Of a stretch of DNA of 64,000 nucleotides, positions 20,539 through 31,999 are shown piece by piece (within the stretch, counting starts at the first letter, position 1; the number at the start of each line of letters is the position of its first letter). The translations under genes and the position numbers were made by a program. The DNA is taken from NCBI GenBank assembly GCA_037962975.1, contig CM075669.1:118808501-118872500 (forward strand). Reading direction: 5' to 3'. The notes under the pieces were generated by a model. The model was not told the origin of the DNA. It searched no databases and worked only from the letters and a program-made list of their open reading frames with translations. Origin of the DNA: Clitoria ternatea. Lineage: Eukaryota; Streptophyta; Magnoliopsida; Fabales; Fabaceae.

Positions 20539-23076
20539 TGTAACATCCTTGATGTTTTAATATTAGAAAATCAAATGGGGAATAAATAAAAGTATTATTT
20601 GGGTTGAAATTATAATAATATATGAGAAATTAAGTGGAAAATGGAATTTTAAGGAAAATGGCATCAAGACCCTGACGCGTAGTGTGGATGGGACGAGTAG
20701 CGTCAGCGTCGCGATTCAGTTTTAAACAACACATGCAAACAGTCTGGGAAGAGACACTTTTCTTCATTTTCTTTCTATTCCAAGGCGACTCTGCTAGGGT
20801 CTTTATGAAACACTGGTTTTCGGTGATTTTGGGAGCTTAGGAGGTGAGGTAAGGCATATAGGATCCCCTATTACAAGTTTTCTCTTCTCCTCCTCTTTTT
20901 ACATGAAATCGAATCTACATGCGGTGTAAGGAGCTTTAATTTTGAGTTTTGATAAGATTTAAAGCTTAGATGTTGAGTTTGGAAGTGTAAGGAAGGTAAT
21001 GTACTAATTGATTTGGTGTTACGGTGACGTAGGTGCCGGAACGAGCGTAGGACGAGCGATCGACGAAGCAGATGTCGAGTTTGGAAGAGGAACGGTGAAT
21101 CAAGCGACCGTAGGACGCAACCGACACCTCGAGCAAATTGTGGAAGCTTGGAATCGAGGTAAGGGGGTGTTCGGGTCGTAATTAATTAGGATTCGAATAT
21201 ACGGTGGCTTTGGGAGGCTTAGAAATATTTATAAAAATATTGTGAATGACGTAAAATAATAAAATATAATAGTTAATATTTTATGAGTATGTTAAACGTG
21301 ATTTAGCTGTTGTTTGATAAGAAAATAAGTTAATTAAATGAGTATTAGCAAGAGAGTAAAGAAGAAAATATGTCAAGTTGTGTAAAGGTATGACAACTAA
21401 TAAATTGTAAACTTTACTGATGTTAGTAATGTATGGCATGATACTTGGTGATGTTGTTGTATATGATTTAATGGAAAGCGTTGTGAATAAATGAGATGAT
21501 GAGTGTATAATTGTATAACGTGGCTTGTGTTGTGGGCTTGACAAGTCGGTCGCCCTGTGTTGTGGATATAAGTCAGTTTCTGACTATATATGTATATGTG
21601 ATATGATTGTGATATGTCATGTATGTTATGTTTGATGTGATTATGTGGTTTGGGGATGGCCAACAGTATGTATACCCCTCGTTTTCTGGCTCCCATGGCC
21701 TTTTTGCCCAGTTGAGCTACCCAGTGGTCAAGTCGGACCTAGTGGTTGAGGTGGAGAGCCAAGTCGGGGTCGGTGAACCAAGTCGGGTTCATGGGATGTC
21801 AAGTCGGACTCCCAGCTGAAGGCTAGTCCTTTAGTATCCGGATACTAGGTGTCAAATTGTATGAGAGTCAGTTGTGATATATGTAGATCTTATATTGATT
21901 AGTCATTGGAAATGAATTATGAATTGAAAATGTAATATGGATTAATGAATGTATGGTCTGAGTGAACTATGGAAATTATAATAAGCTTGTGACATTGAAT
22001 GAGTTAAAGATTAGTATGTATATATGTATTTATATTGACATGGATAAGTGCAAGAAATTGAGAGAAATTATGTAATAACAAAGAGTAATAGGTATTGTTA
22101 AGTTTATTATTCTGTTCTACATTAATTACGTATTCCAAACACTCACCCTTGCTGTTGTTTCATTTTGGTGACCAGTGACAGGGAGGATGCTAATGCTGCG
22201 GAGATGCGCCAAGAGGAAGGTTGATGCCAAGGAACGGGAATGAATGAATGAATGTAATATATAAATGTATATGCTTAGGTGTGTAATAAGCAATAGATTG
22301 TTATGGTGTGTGATTTAATGAATTTATTATGATAATATGTTTAATATGGACGATATGAAATGTGGCACGGAGCCATGGTGCGTGAATGTTGAGTGCTATG
22401 GGCAGGTGTTGTATTGATGCATGATTGATGTGTGTGCTATGTGATTGATGTTTGATTGATGGATAGGATTAATTTAGTAAATCATGCATATAGTTGGTTT
22501 TAGGAATATAAGGAACTGGATAGGTGAATTGGAAATCCGGCGGGTTTCGGGTACCCCGGAATGCATCAATAGGTTCCTTAGGATATTCTGTGTGCATTGG
22601 CCTTAGGCCACCAAAATGGGCTAAACTGCATTTTGCGCATAACTTGTGCATATGTTGGAATTTTGGCGAATGAACGGCGCCAACAGTTCCAAAATGGGGA
22701 AAACATGTGGCCCGTGAAGTTTCATGGCAATCGGACCTAAAACGGGCCAATTAGGTAGGTTAGAAGTTGGTCGTTTGGCCTAAGATGTGTATCAACACCT
22801 GTTGCTGCTACTGTTATGCCCACGCTACGTGTGAGGCTGACGCGTAGCGTGAGGTGCGCAGCTTGGTCAGCCCCCTGTTTCAGGTTTTTAATTTCTTTCA
22901 AACTTAATTGGGTTTAAAGTTTTGAGATGTCATATAATTATCATTTTGGATCTGTTTAGTGTAAATAAATATTATTTTGAATTAAGACCTAATTAAATTT
23001 AGTTAAATACGAAAAATTTATTGTGAAATTAATTAAACGGGTAGAAATCAATATTAAATTGACGTAGGATGTCACA
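20539..23076 (+). repeat. 3' LTR of the Tekay-type element
   Basis: At 2,538 bp it is about 130 bp shorter than the left LTR. It lacks one ACGCGTAGCG pair near 20700, a block near 22609 (the part after TTAGGCCA) and part of the distal word cluster near 22865. Scattered substitutions are many more than in the young elements here, so the insertion is older. Confidence 0.92.
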
Positions 23077-23330
23077 AGGGCCCCACTCCATCACCCCAGC
23101 AAGCCACTCCTTCACCACCACAGCACACTACTCCTTCACCGCCACAACACATTATCCGTACGTTCTTCGTCGATCAAACGACGACAATAATTACTGAATG
23201 AATCGTATTAATTCAAGGGATGCCCAAATAATTTTCTCTACATGTTTGGGACTTCAAATAATAATTTCCCTTATTTATCCTATTTATTCCCTCTATTTAA
23301 TTAATTATATGTAAATTTGGGATGTTATAT
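23077..23330. other. Pro-rich remnant (right half) and LTR-start-like fragment
   Basis: 23077-23170 continues the Pro/Gln/Thr-rich codons interrupted at 9464, with CACCACAGCACACTACTCCTT and a close second copy. From about 23170 to 23330 the reverse complement begins with AACATCCCAAATTTAC, which looks like the start of a minus-strand Tekay-type LTR. No duplication or second end was found, so both assignments are tentative. Confidence 0.35.
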
Positions 23331-23403
23331 ATAGCACACCACACATATTATAAATACGATCACATCGTATATTTACCATTACGCATCAATTATCATCATT
23401 AAA

Positions 23404-23437
23404 TACATACATACATACATACATACATACATACATG
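23404..23437. repeat. (ACAT)n microsatellite
   Basis: About eight tandem TACA/CATA tetranucleotides. Confidence 0.9.
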
Positions 23438-24487
23438 GAAAACATATTCCATTCAAGGAAAATATAACATATATTGTCATATATACATTATCAATTTAAT
23501 ATATATCATGTATTTAGATTAGTCACTCCTCTCCTATCTCAAGAGAAGTAATCAGAATGGCTAGACAGTCTTATCTCACCCACTAGATTAAATCCTACAT
23601 TTAAATAAAAATAGAAACACATAAATTGTCTAGTTCATTCATATTTAAAATCTTAGACGCACACATAAATATATTTACGGTCTCTAATATTCTTCTAATA
23701 TTTTTCTAGACATTTATTTCATATTTATGTTAGGTTTTGGGAATTCATTTCCCCCAATAAATATTTTTCTAACAATTTAAATGGTCACACCCAAGTTTCA
23801 GGCATGCTAATTGTTTTAACCTGACAATGCCCTATATATATTTTCTGTGCCATTTGCATCACTCCTTTCATATTTAGCCATCCAAATATGGCCTATAATT
23901 GAGGTTTCACCTAGCAAATATTAATTTCTATTGCTAAATAATTATTACAACATTCTTTTAGCCTCATAAAAACTTATTATGGCATAACCTTAGATTTCTA
24001 TATCATTTCTCTCACAAATAATATTTATTTTTACATGAACACCTAGAGCTTTATGCCAAATCAACTCATTCTCATCATCCATCATCTATAATTCATTCTA
24101 GGCATTCCATCATTCATTCCTATAATTATCAACACCATTTATGGCAAGAAATTAGTTTCTACTCCATTAAAAAACTATAAAGTTAACATTTTTTTATGAT
24201 TTCCTCAACTTCATTCATTAATAAATCATGCCATTAATTCTAAAATTTATTTCCGTAATTATCAACAATCTTCATGGCCAAAAAATTCACATTTTCCATA
24301 AATTTCAGAAATTAAAGGGTTGCCAAGACCTAAGGTTCTCCATTTAAGTCATCAACAATTATCACCAATAATTTATTTTCTACATCCTAAGTATTTTAAG
24401 TGGTTAAAATTTCATGCTCCTCATCAACATCACCAAAGTAATATTTTTCCATCTAAAAAACCTAAGGTTCTTGTTCTAAGGGTTTCA

Positions 24488-24745
24488 TAATAATAATAAT
24501 AATAATGATAATAATAATAATAAGAATGATAACAATAAGAACAAAAACAAGAAGAACAACAAGAAGAAGAAGAAGAAGAACAACAACAACAATATGAAAA
24601 ACAACAATAACAGGAGGAAGAAGAAGAAGAACAACAACAACAACAATAACAACAACAATAACAACAACAACAACAATACAATAATAACAACAACAATAAC
24701 AACACAAAGAAGAATAACACAACAATAACAATAACAACAATGCAG
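24488..24745. repeat. Compound trinucleotide tract (AAT/AAC/AAG)
   Basis: About 250 bp made almost only of AAT, AAG, AAC and ACA triplets, in blocks. On the minus strand it gives long Leu, Cys or Val ORFs in all three frames, which are artefacts of the repeat. Confidence 0.93.
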
Positions 24746-24919
24746 GTTTTCATTACTTACCTATGAATTTCCCAGCCAAGAGAAAAACAAGAGCGTTTAC
24801 ATGAAGTGAAAGAGATTGAAGGGAATTGGAATTTGAAAGAAGGGAAATTGAATTTAAAAGAAACAATCATAAAAGAGATGCCAACAGAAATATGTTGAAA
24901 TTGCTAAATTGAAATAAGG

Positions 24920-25638
24920 TGACACAGACCTTACTTGGACCTTCTTTGGGCCTCTTTATTAGGCTTGGTTATCATTTGTATATATTTTATTTTCATGTTA
25001 TTAATTTTAGAAATATTTTAGGATTAGAAATTAGGACTTAGTTTTGGGCCTTGCATAACCATATTTTCCATTTTGGGCCATTTTTTGGTCTTGAATAGGT
25101 GTTAGCTTGCTTTGGGCTTCTTTTTGGCCATGTATCTTTAGTTTTTGGGCCTTAGGTGAAGCTTTTTCAAGCCCACCAAAGCCAATTCCAATAATTAGTT
25201 TCCTAAGAGGTATAAATACCTCATTTCCTTTGTAATGCTTGATAAGTTGAAGTTTAAAGTGAGTTTAGAGTGAGAATCTCCTCCTTCTCTCTAGAAAGTA
25301 GAAGCTTTAGCTCCTTTCTTTAGTTCTTATCCTTTGGCTTCCTTCCAAAGGTGGGGAACCATCTTCTCCCTTATCTCTTTAGCCTTAGAGAGTGATGGCA
25401 CCATTAAACACTCTTGTCTCTCTATTCTCCTTCACTTCTCTATAATTTCTTAGCTTAAATCTAGGTTTCCTTCAGCTTAATTCCTCCATTTCCATGCCTT
25501 CATCATTTCGGCCAACACCATACCTCGCCTATTCCGTGTGCATTTCATCTCCTTGGAGCAACCCCTTGACTCAGATTTGAAGAAGCTTGGAGAAGAAGAT
25601 CCATCATTCCTTAAGGAATTGGCCTAATTCCTTTATCA
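24920..25638 (+). mobile_element. 719 bp solo LTR, 275-bp-unit family (single-unit form)
   Basis: It starts TGACACAG and ends TTTATCA, flanked by TAAGG at 24915-24919 and 25639-25643. There is no internal domain. It holds one copy of the promoter module that is amplified at 38693-40342: GGGCCTTAGGTGAAGC, then a TATA box (TATAAATA, 25211-25218), then the CT-rich leader with CTCTAGAAAGTAGAAGC and CCAAAGGTGG. It is nested in the Tekay-type LTR. Confidence 0.85.
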
Positions 25639-26166
25639 TAAGGAATTGAGAGTTTTAGAGAAGGAGATGCGCCGTGTGAAATTTGAGAGAAAGATAGTGA
25701 AAGAAATGTAACTTTAAGGAATTATAGATAAATAAATAAAATAAGAAATGTCAACGTGCAGCGCGTGCCATGGGATCTTTATATCCTTTTTTCATTTTGG
25801 CTCAATGTTTATTAGTTCTTGATATATTGTGTTTGTTTAAGATCGATAATTATCCTACAATTATTCTGAACATATCCTCATACTCACCATAATTATCTTA
25901 CTGATCCTAACCATATAGTGCCTAAAAATGAGTAAGTTGGTCTTATATCACTAATTAAATTGATCGAGTTTAGTAAATTTTATTTCACTGATAAATCTTA
26001 ATTAATATTTAATTAATTATCTAATAAATTTTGGATATTAAATAATTAACTTTCATTATATTTATAATTTATTTCTAATTTTTAGGGTGTTAAATAATTC
26101 ATATTTGATTATTTAAATAATTATCTCTGCATAATAATCATTTATTTAAAATTTTGGGATGCTACA

Positions 26167-26589
26167 TATATCACTTAGAGGGAGATATAAATAGGTTGTT
26201 CTCCTTTTAAAAGTCAACTTTTAAGTCATAATTGAGATTTTTAGTGGGAAGTGTGAAATTCTCTCTAGAATTTTGAGAGCACCAAGGTTCTCTCATGCTT
26301 TTATCCTTTTGACTTCTCCAAAGGTGGTGAACACTTGCGTATCTCTCTAGCACCTAGAGAATGGCGCAAATCACTCTACCTCCATAGTCCGTCCTTCCTC
26401 TCTTCCATTCACATCACTTCCCTCTCTCTTTTAGTTATAAAAAACTCTAAAATCCTTTCCTACTTAAGGGACCATTCATATTCAGCCAAGGCTATATAAG
26501 TTGCATTTGAGGAGCTTGAAGTGGAGAGGCTTAGAGATCTAAGGAGAATTTCAAGATAGATTCATCCATGCCTAGAAAGGCCTACATCA
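26167..26589 (+). repeat. Left LTR (truncated) of the gypsy element
   Basis: It matches 30262-30673 of the right LTR, including TATAAATA at 26186-26193 and the end GCCTACATCA. The upstream U3 is missing. Confidence 0.8.
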
Positions 26590-26591
26590 TG

Positions 26592-26603
26592 TAGTATCAG
26601 AGC
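26592..26603 (+). other. Degenerate primer binding site
   Basis: TAGTATCAGAGC, one mismatch from the tRNA-Met site, 2 bp after the LTR end. Confidence 0.7.
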
Positions 26604-27403
26604 TTACCTTCTTGTTGTATTTTATTTGCTTGCTTGTCATTTGTTATGTTTTAGAGTTTGTCATATTTTATTCCTCTGTTTTAGTTTAGCATCCTTCTTT
26701 TACCATTTTATTGCTTGTCTTGTTCTATTTTTGTTTTTCACATCTTAATCCATTTTGATTTTGCTATCCTAATTGAACATTTGTTGCTTTTCATTTCTTG
26801 ATCTCTTGTTGTGTCATTAGAGTATTTCACTTTCTTGGCATTCTTGAGATTAGCCTAAGTGTTCATTACTTTTTTGTAGGCATATTAAAGTGATTGAGAT
26901 TAGAGAGAGTGCTTTAAGGCTCAAAAATGATATAGAGAGAAAATTTGAGTGCATACACTTATGCATGGAGGGATTTCCTTTTCAGTTTTTATATTTTGTT
27001 ATGCTAAACATCTTCTTATGTTCAAAGCTATCACTTAACTTGTTGGTGGAGATTAAAGACTTGTAAATTGCAAAACACCTTTGTGTAATAATCATTCTAC
27101 ATTGTGTACCATTTGTATTTTGTTTTCTCCTTGTATTTTAAGAGTGTATAAAAAAAATATATAACTCTTTATATTCATATTTCTTAGTCCTTGTATTTTG
27201 AACTCTTGGACTATAGACATTAGACTTTGGACTTTGGTTTAATTAGTTCTAGGGTAATTGTGCTTAAGTCTAGTTTACTTTGTGCATACCAACTAGTATA
27301 TCTCTTGTTTTGAATTCTAAGGATTAGTTTTTATTCCTTTCTTTGAAAAAAATGACTAGTATCTCATCTCATTCACTTTGCAAATTATTTTTCTATAGGC
27401 AAC

Positions 27404-28502
27404 ATGTCTTCTTATAGTGAGCATGAGAGAGATAACACACCTCCCTATATGAGAATGATCCTTGAAAAATTAAATGTCATGCATGTTAGGTTATACAATA
27501 TAGAAAATAGGGAGGAAAGATAAAGAGATAGACCTCATAGGAGAACTAGGCATACACATGATGATAGTAAGGTTAAAGATAGGCCTAAGAGATATCATAG
27601 ACATCATGAGGATATGAGGCTAAAAGATGTGAAATTGGAAGTGCCCCATTCCATGGAAAAAGTGATGTTAAGGCCTACCTAGATTGGGAAATAAGAGTTG
27701 AATAACTCTTCAACTCTCATCAAATCAAAGAAAAGAGGAAAGTTAGGGTTGCTACCCTTTCTTTTCAAACCTATGCCTTGGTTTGGTGGACTCAAATTTA
27801 AAAGGATGGGAAGAGAGATCACTTTCCTCTTATAGATGAATGGGATAACCTAAAGGCATTGCTTAAAAAGAGGTATGTTCTTTCCTACTATAGGAGAAAG
27901 TTTTTGGCTAAGCTCAATAGACTCTCCCAAGGGGCTAAAAGCGTTGAAGATTATTACAAAGCCCTTGAAATGGCCATGATAAGGGCCAATGTTAAAGAGG
28001 ATGAAGACACCTTAATGCATAGGTTTCTTCATGGGTTAAATAAAAATATAAAAAAGAAAAGTTGAGCTCTTTCCTCATGTGGATATTGAGGAGCTCCCTC
28101 ACCAATGCACTAGGGTGAAGAACCAAATAAATGATAGAGACTTCTACTACAAAAGGGAGAAAAGATAAGAATAAGAGAGTAGGTACTTTTTCTCCTAAAT
28201 TAAAGAGTGAGGTACATAAGAGGGTTACTCTTCTAAACCCTCTAGGAAACAATCCAAAACATGAAAACTCTAGCTCTAAACCATCTTCTTCCAAAACAAA
28301 TTCTATCAAATGCTTTAAATGCTTGGGGAGAGGTCACATTGCCTCTCAATGTCCCACCAAGAAAACCATGCTTTTAAGGGGACAAGACCACTACTCAAGC
28401 CAAGAGGATTCTTCCTCAAGTCACTCTAGTGATAGCTCAAGTAGTGAGTCATATAATAGTGAACATGTCTTGGGAGATGATGGAGAGCTTTATATAATAT
28501 GA
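27404..28502 (+). pseudogene. Ty3/gypsy gag, broken
   Basis: From ATG 27404 (MSSYSEHERDNTPPYMRMIL) the reading shows the Retrotrans_gag pattern: VKAYLDWEIRVEQLF-like, then YALVWWTQ, then LLKKRYVLSYYRRKFLAKL and a SVEDYYKALEMAM block near 27940. Stops and at least two frameshifts interrupt it (TAA near 27521, a frame change near 27650-27690, a stop near 27800, another at 28063). A zinc knuckle CFKCLGRGHIASQC lies near 28313-28354, followed by an acidic Ser-rich tail. It would have encoded the capsid protein. Confidence 0.8.
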
Positions 28503-28524
28503 AGGCTTCTTGGAAGTCATGTCA

Positions 28525-28870
28525 AGAAGGATGACACTACACAAATAGAGAACATCTTTTATACAAGATGTTACATAAATGAAAAACTATGTTCTCTCAT
28601 TGTGGATAGTGGGAGTTGTGTCAATGTGGCTAACTTAAGGTTAGTCCAGAAACTTGGTTGTGAATTAGTTGATCACTTTAGACCTTACAAACTTCAATGG
28701 CTTAATGAAAAGGGTGAGATACTAGTTAATAAACAAGTTCTGCTTTCTTTTTCCATATGCACTTATTAAGACAAAGTTTGATGTGATGTAGTACCTATGA
28801 AAGCCACACACATGTTACTTGGGAGACCTTTGACTATTTGATAAAAAGGTCACCCATAAGGGTTTAACCA
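28525..28870 (+). pseudogene. Retroviral-type aspartic protease remnant
   Basis: Translation shows CSLIVDSGSCVNVANLRLV near 28590 (DSG active-site triplet) and MLLGRPL near 28810, the two conserved blocks of Ty3/gypsy proteases. Stops lie in between. It would have cut the gag-pol polyprotein. Confidence 0.75.
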
Positions 28871-28949
28871 ACACCCTCACTTTCATCCATGAAAATAAAA
28901 AGTTTGTGCTTCATCCCTTAACTCCTAAATTATGGAAGATCAACTTTAA

Positions 28950-29801
28950 ATGAAGTTGAAGAGGGATAGGGTGGTTGGTCTTTCCACCTCCTATGCTAAC
29001 CCAAGAAAATTTGAAACAGAGAAGGGAAAAGGAGTTGTCACTCTTGATGACTCCAAAAGGCATTCCACTTTACTTGCCTCTAAACATGAAGTGAAGAGAG
29101 CCTTACTCCTTCACCAACCATATGCTTTATGCAAGTACACTCCAAGCACCTCCATGTGCTTAATGGGTATCTCGTCTTTTCCCCAAGGAGTGTCGCACCT
29201 TTTAGAGGTAGTTTCTCCAACTTCTCATATTAACTATGGGATAGATTGGACATTAAGTGTACATAGTCTTCTTAGAGTTACTTGTAGGGTGTACATAGTT
29301 ACTATAGGGCCTTATAGGGTAGGGATGTGTCTATACTCTTTTGAGTTAACCTACCCAAGAGTCATGTCTTTTGTGTTTTTTCTTGAGTCTAGGACTTTTA
29401 TAGGTTTAACCTTTTTTCCATCTCATAACATTTCCATCTCATTGCATATAGGCCTATATAGTACATATGACTATATTGATATCATTCACTTTCATAAGGG
29501 GTTATATAAGGAGCTAATAGCATCTTTGCATGCCATGCATACTCTAGTTCTTAGTTTGAATGCCATTACTCATTATGACCCCCTTAGGGTATCCCATCCT
29601 ATGCTTCCTCATTACATGCCCATGTTTAGTCACATATCACATGCTTATATATTTATACCTCATATCATACTCATACATGGCATTAATAGTACCATTTCTA
29701 GGATACGAGGGTGGGTCTCCATAGTTTTGCATATGCATTCTTATGGGACCTTCTCATTATTTTCTTTGATAACATCTTTTCTTTTATCACTTCAAAGGTG
29801 A
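28950..29801 (+). CDS. 283-residue ORF of uncertain origin inside the gypsy element
   Basis: This is the longest open frame in an otherwise decayed element. Residues 40-65 (STLLASKHEVKRALLLHQPY) resemble the linker that precedes RT in related gypsy polyproteins, and a PQGVSHLL segment about 30 residues later resembles its continuation. From about residue 90 on it becomes hydrophobic, His/Tyr/Ser-rich and unrelated to RT. It may be an accidental frame in the deleted pol region rather than a gene. No function is assigned. Confidence 0.3.
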   Translation: MKLKRDRVVGLSTSYANPRKFETEKGKGVVTLDDSKRHSTLLASKHEVKRALLLHQPYALCKYTPSTSMCLMGISSFPQGVSHLLEVVSPTSHINYGIDWTLSVHSLLRVTCRVYIVTIGPYRVGMCLYSFELTYPRVMSFVFFLESRTFIGLTFFPSHNISISLHIGLYSTYDYIDIIHFHKGLYKELIASLHAMHTLVLSLNAITHYDPLRVSHPMLPHYMPMFSHISHAYIFIPHIILIHGINSTISRIRGWVSIVLHMHSYGTFSLFSLITSFLLSLQR

Positions 29802-29987
29802 AAAGGTTAGTCTTTGACCCTGGTGGACATTTCTATTTTTTCTATCTTTCACCTTTTATTTGATCATTTTTTTTGTCTTTAAACTTTTTCATACTATGGA
29901 CTCACTTTTTTCCCTCTTCATCTTGTAGGATTACTATTGCCTTGTGAGTTGCTTTGGGTGAGCTGGAATTTGAGGGCAAATCCTTTT

Positions 29988-30001
29988 GAGAAGGGAGAGC
30001 A
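29988..30001 (+). other. Polypurine tract of the gypsy element
   Basis: GAGAAGGGAGAGCA abuts the TG of the right LTR. Confidence 0.7.
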
Positions 30002-30673
30002 TGATGATGTCCATGGATGAGCTTGGTTTAGACCTTTTTCATTTGTACATTCTTAGGCTTTGCTCAATGAGCTTTTGACTTCATTGTATCTCATTATTGT
30101 TAGAAGCTCATATAGTTAGATTTGGGTCTTGCATGACCATATTTTTCATTTTGAGCCACTTTTGGACCTTGTATAATCATATACTTGTTTTGGGCCATGT
30201 ACCTTTAGGTTAGGGCCTTGGGTGAAACTTTAACAAGCCCACCCAAGTTAAGTCTGAAAACATATCACTTAGGGGGAGATATAAATAGGTTATTCTCCTT
30301 ATAAAAGTCAACTTTTGAGTCATAATTGAGATTTATAGTGAGAAGTGTGAAATTCTCTCTCTAGAGCACCAAGACTCTCTCATGTTCTCATCCTTTGGAC
30401 TTCTCCAAAGGTGGTGAACACTTGCTTATCTCTCTAACACCTAGAGAGTGATGCAAATCACTCTATCTCCATAGTTCATCCTTCCTTTCGTCCATTCACA
30501 TCACTTTCCTCTCTTTTAGTTATAGAAAACTCAAAAATCCTTTCTTACTTAGAGGGCCATTCACATTCGGGCAAGGCTATAGGAGTTGCATTTGAGGAGC
30601 TTGAAGTGGAGAATCTTGGAGATCTAAGAATTTCAAGATCTAAATTCATCAATGCCTAGAAAGATCTACATCA
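30002..30673 (+). repeat. Right LTR of the gypsy element
   Basis: This 672 bp LTR starts TGATGATGTCC and ends TCTACATCA. It has TATAAATA at 30280-30287 after AGGGGGAGA. Confidence 0.8.
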
Positions 30674-31559
30674 AAGACCTAACTGAAACATTTAAAAAAA
30701 CACTAAACTGATTTAAAAAAAGTTAAAAATATAATTCAAATTTATTTAAAAATAAAAGACTAAAATAGTAATTTAGCTTAATAGTATGATAAACTAATGT
30801 CATTACGCTGTACCGATAGATATTTATTGGTATGGCATATGTACCATGGTTTAAACTCCAATATATGACATATTTCGTATGGTGATAGAGCCTGTTTTAA
30901 CGGTTTAGCTTAGGAAAAAGTGCAACAATGTCAATCATAAAAGATCATAGCCCAGACTGTCTTATTTGGAGCCCCAAATCCGGAGATTTCTTTTTATGGC
31001 AAATAAACACGATGATGAAAAAAAAAAACTCCTTGATAATAAGCTCGGCCCAAGCCTCAAGGACCTACAAGTATATTCATGTCGGGGCTAAGGGATGTCG
31101 AGCAAATATACAAAATAAGAATCAGTCAGTCTGAAATGGTGATAAGGGAAGCTAGTTGAGCAACAAAATAGCGAGGGGAAAGGGGATGTCCTGAGGGGTG
31201 CGTCACTTTTTCATGTTTCGAGTAAGTTCTAGGGCCGCTGTAGTTCCCAGTTGGGCCCAGCTCAGGTTCAAATAATATATAAAGACAATATTAATCATTG
31301 ATTGAATGACTCCGTTAACATAACTTTAAATTTTTTATTTAAAATCATTATTAATATCACCTGTCTTAATTTTTAAATAATCCTCACATAATTTTTAATA
31401 AAATAATTTTTATTGTTATCTTTTTATCTTGAACAAGATTACACATTAAACAAACATGTTTTTTATCCTTTGATATAACAATACATATTAATCAATAAGA
31501 AATAACAATTCATGAAAAAGATAGGAGTTAGGAAGTGAAGAATCCAGAATTTGAATTTT
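30674..31559. other. Intergenic, AT-rich
   Basis: No convincing gene or repeat. A 68-residue frame at 30928 has no recognisable domain. The stretch separates the gypsy element from the 3' end of the GEM-like gene; the 3' UTR of that gene probably ends near its right edge. Confidence 0.5.
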
Positions 31560-31999
31560 ATTCTTACATTTTAATGTTCATTAAGCACAGAATTGTATAT
31601 GCCCTCAATTTCAAGGTCTGTGTACTCCTTAAATTTATGAAGCAATTGGTTCAGTATGATGTCAATTATAAATGTCCACACATCAGAGCAGCAAACTAGT
31701 TCAGTTACAAATTAGAGCAGGTATATAACGAGAAACAGAATGGGTCAACATATAACTCCACTAAACTATTCCAATGGATCCCCCCTCAAATGATCCAAGG
31801 TACGACCATGTGGTAAATTCATATCCACAAAATTGCCGAATATTGGCAAAGATATTTTATCAACAGTTCCAAGACTACAATGACCAAATCTACAGACTTC
31901 TTTGAAAAGGCATGAACAGACTATGATATTTGGGTGTTTGAAACTCTATAAACGTATGAACAAACTATGCTTTTTCTTTTTTGGTCCATTGAAACCAGA

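Larger units (their letters stand above)
9465..23076 (+). mobile_element. Tekay-type Ty3/gypsy chromovirus, full length but decayed
   Basis: It has 5' LTR 9465-12131, primer site 12134, gag-pol 12392-16407 continuing at 20126-20493, polypurine tract 20527 and 3' LTR 20539-23076, with an AGGGC duplication. The protein order gag, protease, RT, RNase H, integrase, chromodomain-like end is that of Ty3/gypsy chromoviruses; the C-terminal RLRSKEVSLVKVKW pattern and long TGTAACA-type LTRs suggest the Tekay/Del lineage. Many nonsense codons and unequal LTRs show it is old. A 3.7 kb solo LTR interrupts pol at 16408-20120. Confidence 0.93.
23331..26166 (-). mobile_element. Truncated Tekay-type LTR, split by a nested solo LTR
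   Basis: On the minus strand it starts TGTAGCATCCCAAAATTTT at 26166. It shares the block CTCCTATCTCAAGAGAAGTA (23527) with the solo LTR at 18839, in the same order relative to the LTR start. The distal part expected beyond 23331 is missing. It is interrupted at 24920-25638. It holds an ACAT repeat (23404-23437) and a long trinucleotide tract (24488-24745). Confidence 0.6.
26167..30673 (+). mobile_element. Ty3/gypsy element, 5'-truncated and lacking RT/integrase
   Basis: It has a partial left LTR 26167-26589, a degenerate primer site 26592-26603, gag and protease remnants, polypurine tract 29988-30001 and a full right LTR 30002-30673. The left LTR lacks its first 250 bp or so, where the Tekay-type LTR abuts. 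No RT or integrase motif is visible between 28900 and 29990. The LTR leader (CTCCAAAGGTGGTGAACACTT) is related to the family of the solo LTRs at 24920 and 38043. Confidence 0.75.

Noticed and set aside
24430..24753. Minus-strand ORFs rich in Cys, Leu or Val
   Set aside because: They are translations of a triplet microsatellite in three frames.
31139..31260. Possible RNA gene in a slightly GC-richer patch
   Set aside because: No tRNA arms, box motifs or promoter recognised.
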